Positions 8,006-16,093 of a DNA stretch of 34,748 bases are shown in pieces. Location of the stretch: contig JBDTRG010000095.1 of the NCBI GenBank assembly GCA_039931775.1, positions 1-34,748 of the forward strand. The letters run 5' to 3'. The translations under genes were made by a program, and so were the position numbers. Every line of letters begins with the position of its first letter. Positions within the stretch are counted from its first letter, which is position 1. Source of the DNA: CAIWHR01 sp039931775 (lineage in GTDB: Bacteria > Pseudomonadota > Gammaproteobacteria > Burkholderiales > Casimicrobiaceae). The notes beneath the pieces are model-generated. The model ran no database searches, was not told where the DNA came from, and saw only the letters and a program-made list of their open reading frames with translations.

Positions 8006-8791
8006 TCAATGCCGGGCAACGATCGCGCGGACGCCTGCTTGCCTCAGGCTCCCTTCGAGGCGTTTCGGCGGCGCCGCGTCGCTGACGAGAACGCCGATGT
8101 CCGCGAGCGCGCACACGCGCTCGAAGTGGACGAGTTCGAATTTCGAGCTGTCGACGAGCAGCAGCGTGCGCACCGAGCGCTCCATCATCGCGCGCTTGAC
8201 CGAGCAGGACAGCGAATCCGCGTCCGTCACGCCGTCCGCGGTGATGCCGCCGGCGCCAATGAACGCCTTGTTCGCCTTGAAGCGGCGGATGAAATCGACG
8301 GTGTCGGAACCGTAGACACCGCCCTCGCGCATCACGTAGTCCCCCGGGCACAGGATGACGCGGCAACGGGCACTCGTGCCGAGCACGCGCGCAGCGGGCA
8401 GGCAATTCGTCACGACGGTGAGATGCAGGTCGCGCGCGGCCAGCGCATTGGCGAACAGCGTGGTCGTCGAGCCGCAATCGATCATCACGGCGTCGCCTTC
8501 GTCGACCATCGCCGCCGCGGCCGCGCCGATGCGGCTGCGCTCCGCAGCGTGGGCACGACTGCGCTCGCCGATGGCCGGTTCCTCGGTCAGCGAGAGGCTT
8601 GCGCCGCCGCCGTAGGTTCGCGTCAGCGCGCCGCTTTGCGCCAATTCGTCGAGATCGCGGCGCGCGGTCTCGGTGGTCACGGCGAACGCCTTGGCGAGCG
8701 TCGCAATGCGCACCGTGCCTTCGCGCCGCAACATCGACAGCACCTGCGCGTGTCGCGCCTCCTGCGTCAAACGTTGCTTTTGCCGTGCCAT
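8006..8791 (-). CDS. DeoR/GlpR-family transcriptional repressor
   Basis: A 261-residue DNA-binding regulator. The N-terminal DeoR winged helix-turn-helix (about 8-62) includes VLSMLRREGTVRIATLAKAF and the recognition stretch TTETARRDLDEL. The C-terminal sensor domain (about 75-245) has the sugar-phosphate-isomerase-like motifs MIDCGSTTTLFANAL, VTNCLPAA and FIGAGGIT, and LLVDSSKF near the end. DeoR sensors usually bind phosphorylated sugars or polyols, which agrees with the phosphate-handling genes around it. It starts 18 bp after the dehydrogenase stop in the same operon, so it is probably autoregulated and also a candidate regulator of the importer downstream. Confidence 0.9.
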   Translation of the reverse strand: MARQKQRLTQEARHAQVLSMLRREGTVRIATLAKAFAVTTETARRDLDELAQSGALTRTYGGGASLSLTEEPAIGERSRAHAAERSRIGAAAAAMVDEGDAVMIDCGSTTTLFANALAARDLHLTVVTNCLPAARVLGTSARCRVILCPGDYVMREGGVYGSDTVDFIRRFKANKAFIGAGGITADGVTDADSLSCSVKRAMMERSVRTLLLVDSSKFELVHFERVCALADIGVLVSDAAPPKRLEGSLRQAGVRAIVARH

Positions 8792-8809
8792 CGATCGCCC
8801 ACGTTGCCG

Positions 8810-10150
8810 CTACGATAGCAGGGTGGGGCGGCCGGCGTCGGCGGCGAGATCGAGAAACGTGTAGCGATCGCGGAGGAAACGCGCGTCGCGAACGGCACGC
8901 TCGTAGAAATCCGATGTCACGCCGATCTCGTCCGGCGTCTGCGGGCACCCCGCGCGCGCCATCGTGTCGGCCAGGGTTGCAGCCGGGATCATGTCCGGGC
9001 GCAAGTCCGTGCACATCGCGCCCCAGTTATCCGCGATTCGTCCCGAAAGCTCGGCCGCCGCTTGCTCCGAAAGGCGCTTGACCGCGAATTCGTTCCAGCA
9101 GGAATCGCCGATCTCGTCGCTAAACCGGTGTCGCAATGCCTCCCGGCTGATCGACGTCGCCGCCACACGCGGGGCCGGCCCGTCGAGCATTGCTTCCTGG
9201 ATGCGCGCCATCGTCAGTGTCGCGACGCCGACCTGCTCGCCGTGAAAGTACGCGGGACGATCGACGGGTGCGAACATGTCGACGTAGTGGCTGATCAGGT
9301 GCTCGCCCTGGCTCGCGGGATAGCTGCCGCGGCAGATCGTCATGCCGAAGCCGGACAGCACCAGGGTGCGCGCCAGCGCGCCCATCGCATCGAGGTCGCC
9401 GCCGAAAAGTGCCTCCGGCGCCGCGAGCAGGGCCGGTTCGTCCGCGGCGAGCAGTGCGAATGGCGCCTCGCGATAATCCGTGCCGAACAGGTGCCGCGAA
9501 AGCCGCCAGTCGGCCTGCGCCGTGGAGCGGCAGAGCGAATCGCCCAATCCGGCGCGGATCATGCGTGCCGGTGCCGCGGCAAACACCGCGAGGTCGATGA
9601 ATACGCCGAGAGGGGCCGCCGCCGGTAAGGACTTCTTGTGGCCGTCGACGGTGATGGCCGCATTCATCGACGTGTAACCGTTCATCGACGGCGCGGTCGC
9701 GAACACGACGTACGGCTTGCCGTCCTTCGCGGCCGCGTACTTGCACAGGTCGTTGATCGTACCCGACCCGACGGCGACCAACGCGTCGGCGGTTGCGCAT
9801 GCGGTGCGCACGCGTTGGACCGTCGCGGCATCGGCGTGCGCCCCACTGTCGAGCGTCACGGTGAGCACCTCACCGAGCGAAGCGAGCGCGCGGGCGATCC
9901 GCGTGCCGGCGACTTGCGACGTATTGGCGTCGCTGACGACCGCCAGGCGCCGCCCCAGCGGCAGCGGTCGAACGAGTTCCGCCTCGATCCCGGCGAGGCT
10001 CCGCTCGATCGCCACTGCGAGAACCGGAACGCGGATCGGCTGGCCGTCGTCGGGGTCGAGCCAGGTGCCGTCGAGCAGAGCACCAATCGAATTCGGCGAG
10101 CACGCCGTCGCCACCGTCGATTGCGGACCGAGGCGACCTGTACAGGTCAT
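8810..10150 (-). CDS. sn-glycerol-1-phosphate dehydrogenase-like (AraM/EgsA) iron-containing alcohol dehydrogenase family protein
   Basis: A 446-residue enzyme of the glycerol-1-phosphate dehydrogenase group. Nucleotide-binding motif VGSGTINDLCKYAA (127-140), the family block TAPSMNGYTSMNAAI (152-166), and metal-ligand candidates D204 (GLGDSL), H284/H288 (GEHLISHYVDM) and H303 (YFHGEQVG), matching the Asp-His-His set of the family. Characterised members interconvert dihydroxyacetone phosphate and sn-glycerol 1-phosphate with NAD(P)H; some relatives use other phosphorylated or phosphonate ketones, so the substrate is open. Its ATG overlaps the TGA of the TIM-barrel gene (ATGA, 10147-10150), which forces the start and implies coupling. 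The N-terminal 40 residues are not recognisable. Confidence 0.87.
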   Translation of the reverse strand: MTCTGRLGPQSTVATACSPNSIGALLDGTWLDPDDGQPIRVPVLAVAIERSLAGIEAELVRPLPLGRRLAVVSDANTSQVAGTRIARALASLGEVLTVTLDSGAHADAATVQRVRTACATADALVAVGSGTINDLCKYAAAKDGKPYVVFATAPSMNGYTSMNAAITVDGHKKSLPAAAPLGVFIDLAVFAAAPARMIRAGLGDSLCRSTAQADWRLSRHLFGTDYREAPFALLAADEPALLAAPEALFGGDLDAMGALARTLVLSGFGMTICRGSYPASQGEHLISHYVDMFAPVDRPAYFHGEQVGVATLTMARIQEAMLDGPAPRVAATSISREALRHRFSDEIGDSCWNEFAVKRLSEQAAAELSGRIADNWGAMCTDLRPDMIPAATLADTMARAGCPQTPDEIGVTSDFYERAVRDARFLRDRYTFLDLAADAGRPTLLS

Positions 10151-10833
10151 GCCGCCATCCGCGGCGCCTTGTCGCATGCCTCGAGTATGTCCTGTATCTG
10201 CCCGCAAAACGCGCCCTTGGAAGGCGAGAACGAGCCATCGAAGACCGCCGATCCGATCGTGAACGCGTCGGCGCCGGCCGCGGCCAGCGCATGGATCTGG
10301 CGCGTCGAATTGACGCTGCCCGCGACGATCAACAGGCCGCCGGGGAGGGCGCCGCGCGCCGCATGCACAAGGTCGATCGGGTCGGCTTCGGTGGCCCGGT
10401 ACGCGAGGAGATCCACTCCGCCGCAGCCCGACGCCTTCGCCGTTCGCGTGTCCTCGGCGACAAGCGCCGCCGATCCATAGAGACGCGTCGGATGGCCGAC
10501 CGGGCGGCCCGGAAACGGGAAATAGCCGGCGAGGTCGCCGAGGACGCGCGTTGCGGTTGCGAGGTCGGTACCGCCGAGAATGCGGTCGACGCCAAGGGCG
10601 CGGCCCGCTTCGAGCGACTGAACGATGGCCTCGGCCGTCGTGCTGACGACCTCGAGGTACGAAATGCCGCCGCGACGGCGGATCGCCTGCACGACGGCCT
10701 GCATCGTTGCGGCCGGCACGCCGACGTCCTTGAATCCGATGTGCCGAATCCCGAGGTCGAGAGCGGCGTCGACGACCGACTCCGCGTCCTCGATCGTCCG
10801 GTCGTTGCGGGTCAGCATGAAGATGAAATCCAT
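10147..10833 (-). CDS. phosphate-binding TIM-barrel protein (HisA/HisF-like superfamily), function unknown
   Basis: A 228-residue soluble (beta/alpha)8-barrel. Beta-strand ends are visible at MDFIFMLTRND, HIGFKDVGV, ISYLEVVSTT, VDRILGGTD, GYFPFPGRPVGHP, GGVDLLAYRA, LLIVAGSVNS and DAFTIGSAVFDG. The last two form the standard phosphate-binding pair of this superfamily (backbone Gly/Ser loops after beta-7 and beta-8), so the substrate probably carries a phosphate or phosphonate. I cannot assign it to HisA, TrpF, Rpe, ThiG or PcrB; K or D residues in strand ends (FKDVG, GGTD, GVDLL) could be catalytic. The ATG at 10833 is chosen over an upstream GTG because GGAGG sits 5 bp before it. It is first in the operon with the dehydrogenase and DeoR genes. 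Confidence 0.7.
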   Translation of the reverse strand: MDFIFMLTRNDRTIEDAESVVDAALDLGIRHIGFKDVGVPAATMQAVVQAIRRRGGISYLEVVSTTAEAIVQSLEAGRALGVDRILGGTDLATATRVLGDLAGYFPFPGRPVGHPTRLYGSAALVAEDTRTAKASGCGGVDLLAYRATEADPIDLVHAARGALPGGLLIVAGSVNSTRQIHALAAAGADAFTIGSAVFDGSFSPSKGAFCGQIQDILEACDKAPRMAA

Positions 10834-10838
10834 CGGCA

Positions 10839-10843
10839 CCTCC
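10839..10843 (-). promoter_or_regulatory. strong ribosome-binding site deciding the TIM-barrel start
   Basis: A GGAGG on the minus strand, 5 bp before the ATG at 10833. It overlaps the alternative GTG at 10839, which it therefore rules out. Confidence 0.7.
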
Positions 10844-10875
10844 GGAAGCCCTGGCCGCGCGGTCGCGCACCACCC

Positions 10876-10907
10876 GATGTTGTTACTCTAACATACCGAG
10901 TTGCAAC
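10876..10907. promoter_or_regulatory. palindrome cluster upstream of the TIM-barrel operon (candidate operator)
   Basis: This short AT-richer stretch carries TGTTA-CTC-TAACA (10881-10893, a perfect 5-bp inverted repeat) and GTTGCAAC (10900-10907, a perfect 8-bp palindrome). GATGTTGTT (10876-10884) resembles GATGTTGTA upstream of the importer operon (7902-7910). It lies 43-74 bp before the operon start, where a DeoR repressor would bind. No clean -35/-10 pair is visible. Confidence 0.35.
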
Positions 10908-10961
10908 TGCAAGATGCGGTGAGCGACGGCCGCCCTTCGACCCAAGGGAACCCGAGGACCG

Positions 10962-11492
10962 CTAGGCGCGATCCGGCTCGCCGAGTGCGATGTCGACCAT
11001 CATCTCGTTGGCCAGCGCTTCGAGCGCGCGGCGCAACGCGTCGTCGGAGAGGGAACCGGGCACGGCAAGAGATGCGGAGACCTTGAAAAGTCGGTCCGCA
11101 GACATCGCGGCGCTGACGATTTCGGTATGGAGCTTTTCGATGCTGACGCCCCGTTCGGCGAGGCACGACGAGAGGTCGCGCATGATTCCGGGCCGGTCGT
11201 TCCCGAAGAGGTCAAGCTTGACGCTGCGCCGATGGACGGGCGCGCCCATCGCCTCGCTGCCGGCGATCGCGATGTGCAATCCCGACGCTTCCAGCGCAGA
11301 CAGCGCTGCCGCCAGCGCCCCGGCGTTCGCCTCCGGCACCTCGAGATGCACGATGCCGGCGAACTGGCCGGCGAGGCTCGCCATGCGGCTTTCCGCCCAG
11401 TTGGCGCCGAACTCTTTCGCACGGTCCGACAGCAGGCTCACGATGCCGGGTCGATCGGCGCCGATCACGGTTACGACGAGCGATGTGGTCAT
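10962..11492 (-). CDS. ACT-domain protein, glycine cleavage system repressor (GcvR)-like
   Basis: A 176-residue protein made of two ACT ligand-binding domains: about 3-80, starting SLVVTVIGADRPGIVSLLSD, and about 90-170, starting VKLDLFGNDRPGIMRDLSS. The double DRPGI motif and length match GcvR-type proteins, which in E. coli bind glycine and restrain GcvA; there is no DNA-binding domain. An AAGGA 8 bp before the ATG supports the start. No gcv genes are in the window, so whether it regulates glycine cleavage here is unproven. It follows the DUF2721 gene by 87 bp on the same strand and precedes the TIM-barrel operon by 128 bp. Confidence 0.82.
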   Translation of the reverse strand: MTTSLVVTVIGADRPGIVSLLSDRAKEFGANWAESRMASLAGQFAGIVHLEVPEANAGALAAALSALEASGLHIAIAGSEAMGAPVHRRSVKLDLFGNDRPGIMRDLSSCLAERGVSIEKLHTEIVSAAMSADRLFKVSASLAVPGSLSDDALRRALEALANEMMVDIALGEPDRA

Positions 11493-11579
11493 GGGTGCAT
11501 TCCTTGGCGGAGGGTTGCTGGTGCTCTGCGCCGGTGGTTGGTTGAGCAGGGGGGGCGTGCAATTGCGTTGCGCGTTGCC

Positions 11580-12038
11580 TCAAGTCTGGCGATCGAACCG
11601 CACCATGTCGATGCGCAGCATGTGCGTCGCCAGATAGACCTCGCGCAGGAACGACGTCAATCCGCCGATCAGCAGGAACATGGCGAGCACGAAGAGTCCG
11701 CCGGCGAGCCATCTGAGGTTGAGCGCGAAGAATTCCTCGACGAAGAGCGTGACGATGACGACGCAGATGACGAGCGCGGCGCTCGCGCAGAAGTTGATCG
11801 ACCAGCTCGCGAGCCGGCGTCGCCGCTCGAGGTCGCCGATCTCGAGGCGCGCTTCGCTGCGCTCCAGCTCGTCCATATCCTTCCAGGTCCTCTCGATGAG
11901 TCGCGCGCGGTCGATCACGCGCGCCAGTCGATTCGCCATCACGCCGAGCATCGCGGCGATTCCGGTCAGCAGGAATACGGGTGCGATCGCGAGCTGGATC
12001 GCGTGGGCAATGAGCGGGAGGTTCGCGGTGGTGGGCAT
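11580..12038 (-). CDS. DUF2721-family membrane protein
   Basis: A 152-residue inner-membrane protein of unknown function. Three hydrophobic segments: about 7-33 (LIAHAIQLAIAPVFLLTGIA), 77-100 (FCASAALVICVVIVTLFVEE) and 108-130 (LAGGLFVLAMFLLIGGLTSF). Between the first two lies the charged helix with NRLARVIDRARLIE, the hallmark of DUF2721. Start ATG at 12038 fits the family N-terminus; much longer upstream frame on this strand is antisense to the ATPase gene and has no coding look. Divergent from the P-type ATPase over 261 bp. Confidence 0.82.
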   Translation of the reverse strand: MPTTANLPLIAHAIQLAIAPVFLLTGIAAMLGVMANRLARVIDRARLIERTWKDMDELERSEARLEIGDLERRRRLASWSINFCASAALVICVVIVTLFVEEFFALNLRWLAGGLFVLAMFLLIGGLTSFLREVYLATHMLRIDMVRFDRQT

Positions 12039-12108
12039 GTCCGGAAGCTCGGTCGTCGGAAGGGTTGCAGGCGACCTCCCGATCCGGAGTATTTCGGGTT
12101 GGGTGTCC

Positions 12109-12145
12109 GGGGTCAACGGGGACGCGCTCGACCGGGTTTGACCCC
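12109..12145. repeat. 8-bp inverted repeat GGGGTCAA/TTGACCCC
   Basis: GGGGTCAA (12109-12116) and TTGACCCC (12138-12145) are exact reverse complements across a 21-bp spacer, in the 261-bp divergent gap between the DUF2721 and ATPase genes. It could be a hairpin, an operator or part of a dispersed repeat. Nothing else recognisable is in the gap. Confidence 0.35.
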
Positions 12146-12299
12146 GCGGCCGTGCTGGGTCCTTTGCAGGCCCGGCCTGGGGCGCAGCCGCTGGATTTCT
12201 CCCGCACGGCTGACGCAGATCAATCCGATCCGACCGACGCCGCCGCACGATGACGTGGGGTAGCGATCGCTGCTCGACAAACCAGGGCAGGAAGGCCAA

Positions 12300-14864
12300 A
12301 TGGGGAGGGCACCCGTGCCTGAGCGCGGACTGACCCGGCACGAGGCCGCCGCGCGGCTCGCGTCCGTCGGGCACAACGAACTGCCCGGAACTGCGCGCCG
12401 CACGATCCTGCGCACGGTGGCGGGCGTGGCGCGGGAGCCGATGTTCGTGATGCTCGCTGCTGCAGGCACCCTCTATCTGGTGCTGGGCGATCTCGGCGAG
12501 GCGCTGCTGCTCCTCGCATTCATCGGCATCGTGATGGGCATCACGGTCGTCCAGGAGCGCAAGACCGAGCGCGTGCTGGATGCGCTGCGCGATCTTTCGA
12601 GTCCGCGCGCGAAAGTCACCCGCGATGGCGAGCCGCAGGTCATCGCGGGCCGCGATGTCGTGCCCGGCGACATCATGCTGCTCGACGAGGGCGACCGCGT
12701 CGCGGCGGATGCGGTCATGCTCGCGGCCCACGATCTCTCGGTCGACGAGTCGCTGCTGACCGGCGAATCGGTTCCCGTCGGCAAGCGGGGTGCCGGTACC
12801 GATCTGCCCGGCGCGGCGGCGCTCGCCGCGATGCGACCCGGCGGCGACGGATTGCCGGTCGTCTACGCCGGGTCGATGATCGTCCGGGGTGGGGGAACCG
12901 CGCGGGTGACAGCGACCGGCCTTCAAACCGAAATGGGCAGGATCGGCCGTGCGCTTGCGGCGGTGGAGGAGCCGGAGAGCCCGCTCAGGAATCAGACGCG
13001 GCACCTGGTGCGGGTGTTCACCATCGTCGCCGTGATCACGTCGATCACGGCCTCGGTTCTCTACTGGGTCACGCGAGGCGACCCTTTGGGCGCGGTACTG
13101 GCCGGGCTCGCTCTCGCGATGAGCATGCTGCCCGAGGAATTCCCGGTGATCTTCACGGTGTTCATGGCCGCGGGTGCGTGGCGGTTGTCGCGCCGCCATG
13201 TGCTTACGCGGCGGATGACCGTGATCGAAACGCTGGGGTCTGCCACGGTGCTGTGCGTCGACAAGACCGGAACGCTGACGCAGAACCGGATGACCGTCCA
13301 CACGCTCGTGACCGAGGGTGCCCGCCGGTGCGACGGCGATGGGGCGCCCGGTGGACGCGAGTTTACGACGGCCGAGCATGCGCTGCTCGAGGCAGCGGTG
13401 CTCGCTTCCGAGATTCGCCCATTCGATCCTATGGAAAATGCGCTGCATCGGCTTGCCGCAAAGGCGTTTCCGGCATCCCCGGCCGACGGGCGCGAGTTCG
13501 TCCACGAATACCCTCTTGCGCCTGACCTGCTGGCGATGACGCATGTCTGGTCGTCCGCAGCGGGCGGACCACCGCTCGCCGCGGCGAAAGGCGCGCCGGA
13601 GGCCATTGCGCTTCTGTGTCGCAGCGACACGTCGCGACCCGCATCGATCGCGGCGGACGCCGAGGAACTTGCGGCCCGGGGCATGCGCGTGCTCGGCGTC
13701 GCGCGCGCCGAGTGCCCGGGGCCGCCGTGGCCCGTGGACCCGCGGGAGTTGCGCTTCGTCTGGCTCGGGCTGGTTGCGTTTGCCGATCCGTTGCGCGCGA
13801 ACGTGCCGCACGCGATCGAACAATGTCGAGGCGCCGGTATCCGCGTGGTCATGATCACCGGCGACTATCCTTCGACCGCGCGGGCGATCGCGGCGGAAGC
13901 CGGCATTCCGGCGGACGTGGCGTTGACCGGGCTTGAAGTCGCGTCCGTCGACGGCGCCGCGCTGCGCATCCGCGTGCGCGACGTGTGCGTATTCGCGCGT
14001 ATCTCGCCCGAGCAGAAGCTGCGCATCGTCGACGCGTTGAAGCAGAATGGCGAGGTCGTCGCGATGACCGGCGACGGGGTCAACGACGCGCCGGCGCTCA
14101 AGGCATCGCATATCGGCATCGCGATGGGTGGGCGCGGCACCGACGTCGCCCGGGAGGCGGCGTCGCTCGTGCTGCTGGACGACGATTTCGTTTCGATCGT
14201 TGCGGCGGTTCGACTCGGGCGGCGCATCTACGCCAATCTTCGCAAAGCGATGTCCTACGTGCTGGCGGTCCATGTGCCGATCGCCGGGATGGCGCTGCTC
14301 CCGCTTCTGTTCGGTTGGCCGCTGATGTTCAGTCCGGCGCACATCGTGTTCCTCGAACTCGTGATCAACCCGGTGTGCTCGATCGTCTTCGAGGCCGAGC
14401 GCTCCGAGGACGACGCGATGCGGCGGCCGCCGCGTCGTACCGACGAGCGCCTGTTCAGCGGGGCGATGATCGCGTCCTGTCTGCTCCAGGGACTGGCGGT
14501 CCTCGCGGTGGTGGGCGGGCTGTACGCGTGGTGGCAGCACGATGGCGTCGGCGAGACGGAAGCGCGAGCGATGGCATTCGCCACGCTCGTTGCAGGCAAT
14601 CTCGCGCTGATCGTCGCGAACCGGGCATCGCGGGTGGCGGCGACGACGACGCTTTTCGCGAAAAATGTGCCGCTCTTCTGGGTCGGGCTGGGCGCATTGG
14701 CGGCGCTGGCGGCGACGATCTACTGGCCGACGCTCGCGCGGCTGTTCGGATTCGTGGCGCTCACGCCGTCCGCCGTTGCATTCTGCCTCGCCGCCGGGGC
14801 GGGAAGCGTGTTCGCCTTCGAGGCAGTCAAATCGGCGACTCGCCGGTCCGCGGCCGATTCGTAA
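12300..14864 (+). CDS. P2-type cation-transporting ATPase
   Basis: An 854-residue ion pump of the inner membrane. Domains in order: N-terminal cation-ATPase domain (LTRHEAAARLASVGHNELP), actuator loop with T154-G-E-S, TM4 motif PEEFPV (278-283), phosphorylation site D321 in DKTGTLTQN, nucleotide domain with KGAPEAI, the VMITGDYP and TGDGVNDAP (590-598) hinge motifs, then six C-terminal helices. The layout is that of Ca2+-type P2 pumps, but PEEFP replaces the PEGLP of Ca2+ ATPases, so the ion is not assigned. There are no N-terminal metal-binding CxxC domains. AGGAAGG lies a few bases before the ATG. A hairpin follows the stop. Confidence 0.9.
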   Translation: MGRAPVPERGLTRHEAAARLASVGHNELPGTARRTILRTVAGVAREPMFVMLAAAGTLYLVLGDLGEALLLLAFIGIVMGITVVQERKTERVLDALRDLSSPRAKVTRDGEPQVIAGRDVVPGDIMLLDEGDRVAADAVMLAAHDLSVDESLLTGESVPVGKRGAGTDLPGAAALAAMRPGGDGLPVVYAGSMIVRGGGTARVTATGLQTEMGRIGRALAAVEEPESPLRNQTRHLVRVFTIVAVITSITASVLYWVTRGDPLGAVLAGLALAMSMLPEEFPVIFTVFMAAGAWRLSRRHVLTRRMTVIETLGSATVLCVDKTGTLTQNRMTVHTLVTEGARRCDGDGAPGGREFTTAEHALLEAAVLASEIRPFDPMENALHRLAAKAFPASPADGREFVHEYPLAPDLLAMTHVWSSAAGGPPLAAAKGAPEAIALLCRSDTSRPASIAADAEELAARGMRVLGVARAECPGPPWPVDPRELRFVWLGLVAFADPLRANVPHAIEQCRGAGIRVVMITGDYPSTARAIAAEAGIPADVALTGLEVASVDGAALRIRVRDVCVFARISPEQKLRIVDALKQNGEVVAMTGDGVNDAPALKASHIGIAMGGRGTDVAREAASLVLLDDDFVSIVAAVRLGRRIYANLRKAMSYVLAVHVPIAGMALLPLLFGWPLMFSPAHIVFLELVINPVCSIVFEAERSEDDAMRRPPRRTDERLFSGAMIASCLLQGLAVLAVVGGLYAWWQHDGVGETEARAMAFATLVAGNLALIVANRASRVAATTTLFAKNVPLFWVGLGALAALAATIYWPTLARLFGFVALTPSAVAFCLAAGAGSVFAFEAVKSATRRSAADS

Positions 14865-14869
14865 AGCGA

Positions 14870-14889
14870 GCGGGCGACGCGCCGCCCGC
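14870..14889 (+). terminator. GC-rich hairpin after the ATPase gene
   Basis: GCGGGCG (14870-14876), a 6-nt loop and CGCCCGC (14883-14889) form a perfect 7-bp stem starting 5 bp after the ATPase stop. No T-run follows, so it may pause or attenuate rather than terminate. It also lies 45 bp upstream of the lactate dehydrogenase start. Confidence 0.35.
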
Positions 14890-14934
14890 CACCGGATGAC
14901 TTAGCATGCGTACTTCGCATCGCGAGGAGCGGCC

Positions 14935-16077
14935 ATGTCCGTCATCACCTGCATCGAAGATCTGCGCCAGTTGCACCGGAAGAACGCGCCCAAGGCGTTC
15001 TACGACTATGTCGATGCCGGCAGCTACACCGAAGAGACCTACCGCGCCAACAGCGCCGACCTGGCGGCGCTGAAGCTGCGCCAGCGCGTCGCCGTCAACG
15101 TCGACAACCGCTCGACCGAATCGACGATGCTCGGCCGCAAGGTTGCGATGCCGGCCGCGCTTGCTCCGGTCGGCTTGACGGGCATGCAGTGGGCGAATGG
15201 CGAGATCCTGGCGGCGCGGGCCGCCGAGAAGTTCGGCGTGCCCTTCACGCTTTCCACGATGAGCATCTGTTCGATCGAGGATGTCGCCGGGGGCACGACG
15301 CAGCCCTTCTGGTTCCAGCTCTACGTGATGCGCGACCGCGATTTCATCAAGCGCCTGATCGGCCGCGCCAAGGCGGCGGGTTGCTCGGCGCTGGTGCTCA
15401 CACTCGACCTGCAACTCATCGGCCAGCGCCACAAGGATCTCAAGAACGGCATGAGCGTGCCGCCGAAGATCATGTTGTCGAACATCCTCGACATGATGGG
15501 GAAGCCGGCGTGGGGACTGCGCATGCTCGGCGCAAAGCGCCGGGTGTTTGGCAACATCGTTGGCCACGTCAAGGGGGCCGAAGGCATCGTATCGCTGTCC
15601 AAGTGGACCGCCGGGCAATTCGACCCGACGCTCGACTGGAAGGATGTCGCCTGGGTCAAGAACGAATGGGGCGGCAAGCTGATCCTGAAGGGCATTCAGG
15701 ACGTCGAGGACGCGAAGATCGCCGCCTCGCTGGGCGCGGACGCGATCGTCGTCAGCAACCATGGCGGACGGCAGCTCGACGGCGCGATTTCATCGATCAA
15801 GGCGCTGCCGCCGATCGTCGACGCCGTCGGCGACAAGCTCGAGGTCTGGATGGATGGCGGCATCCGCTCGGGGCAGGACCTGCTGAAAGCGCTGGCGCTG
15901 GGGGCCAAAGGCACGATGATCGGTCGCGCCGTGACATTCGGGCTCGGCGCGATGGGCGAGGCCGGAGTGACCACCGCGCTCGAGATCATCCAGAAGGAGC
16001 TCGACACATCGATGGGGCTGTGCGGCGTTCGCACGATCGGCGAGGTCGGGCGCAACGTCGTGCTGAACCCTTACTGA
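14935..16077 (+). CDS. lldD: FMN-dependent L-lactate dehydrogenase / alpha-hydroxy-acid oxidizing protein
   Basis: A 380-residue flavoenzyme that should oxidise an L-2-hydroxy acid, most likely L-lactate to pyruvate, passing electrons to the respiratory chain. Family marks: FYDYVDAGSYTEETYRAN near the start, the FMN/substrate motif LAPVGLTGMQ, WFQLYVMRDRDF, and the active-site block SNHGGRQLDG with catalytic H276, followed by DGGIRSGQDLLKALALGA. Length matches LldD. GAGG sits about 6 bp before the ATG. The gene stands alone; no permease or LldR regulator is beside it. Relatives act on glycolate or mandelate, so the lactate call is probable rather than certain. Confidence 0.88.
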   Translation: MSVITCIEDLRQLHRKNAPKAFYDYVDAGSYTEETYRANSADLAALKLRQRVAVNVDNRSTESTMLGRKVAMPAALAPVGLTGMQWANGEILAARAAEKFGVPFTLSTMSICSIEDVAGGTTQPFWFQLYVMRDRDFIKRLIGRAKAAGCSALVLTLDLQLIGQRHKDLKNGMSVPPKIMLSNILDMMGKPAWGLRMLGAKRRVFGNIVGHVKGAEGIVSLSKWTAGQFDPTLDWKDVAWVKNEWGGKLILKGIQDVEDAKIAASLGADAIVVSNHGGRQLDGAISSIKALPPIVDAVGDKLEVWMDGGIRSGQDLLKALALGAKGTMIGRAVTFGLGAMGEAGVTTALEIIQKELDTSMGLCGVRTIGEVGRNVVLNPY

Positions 16078-16093
16078 CCTCCGGGCAATCCGC

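Noticed and set aside
11580..14540. A 986-codon open frame on the minus strand
   Set aside because: It is almost wholly antisense to the P-type ATPase; only the last 152 codons (DUF2721) look like a protein. High GC with few stop codons explains the rest.
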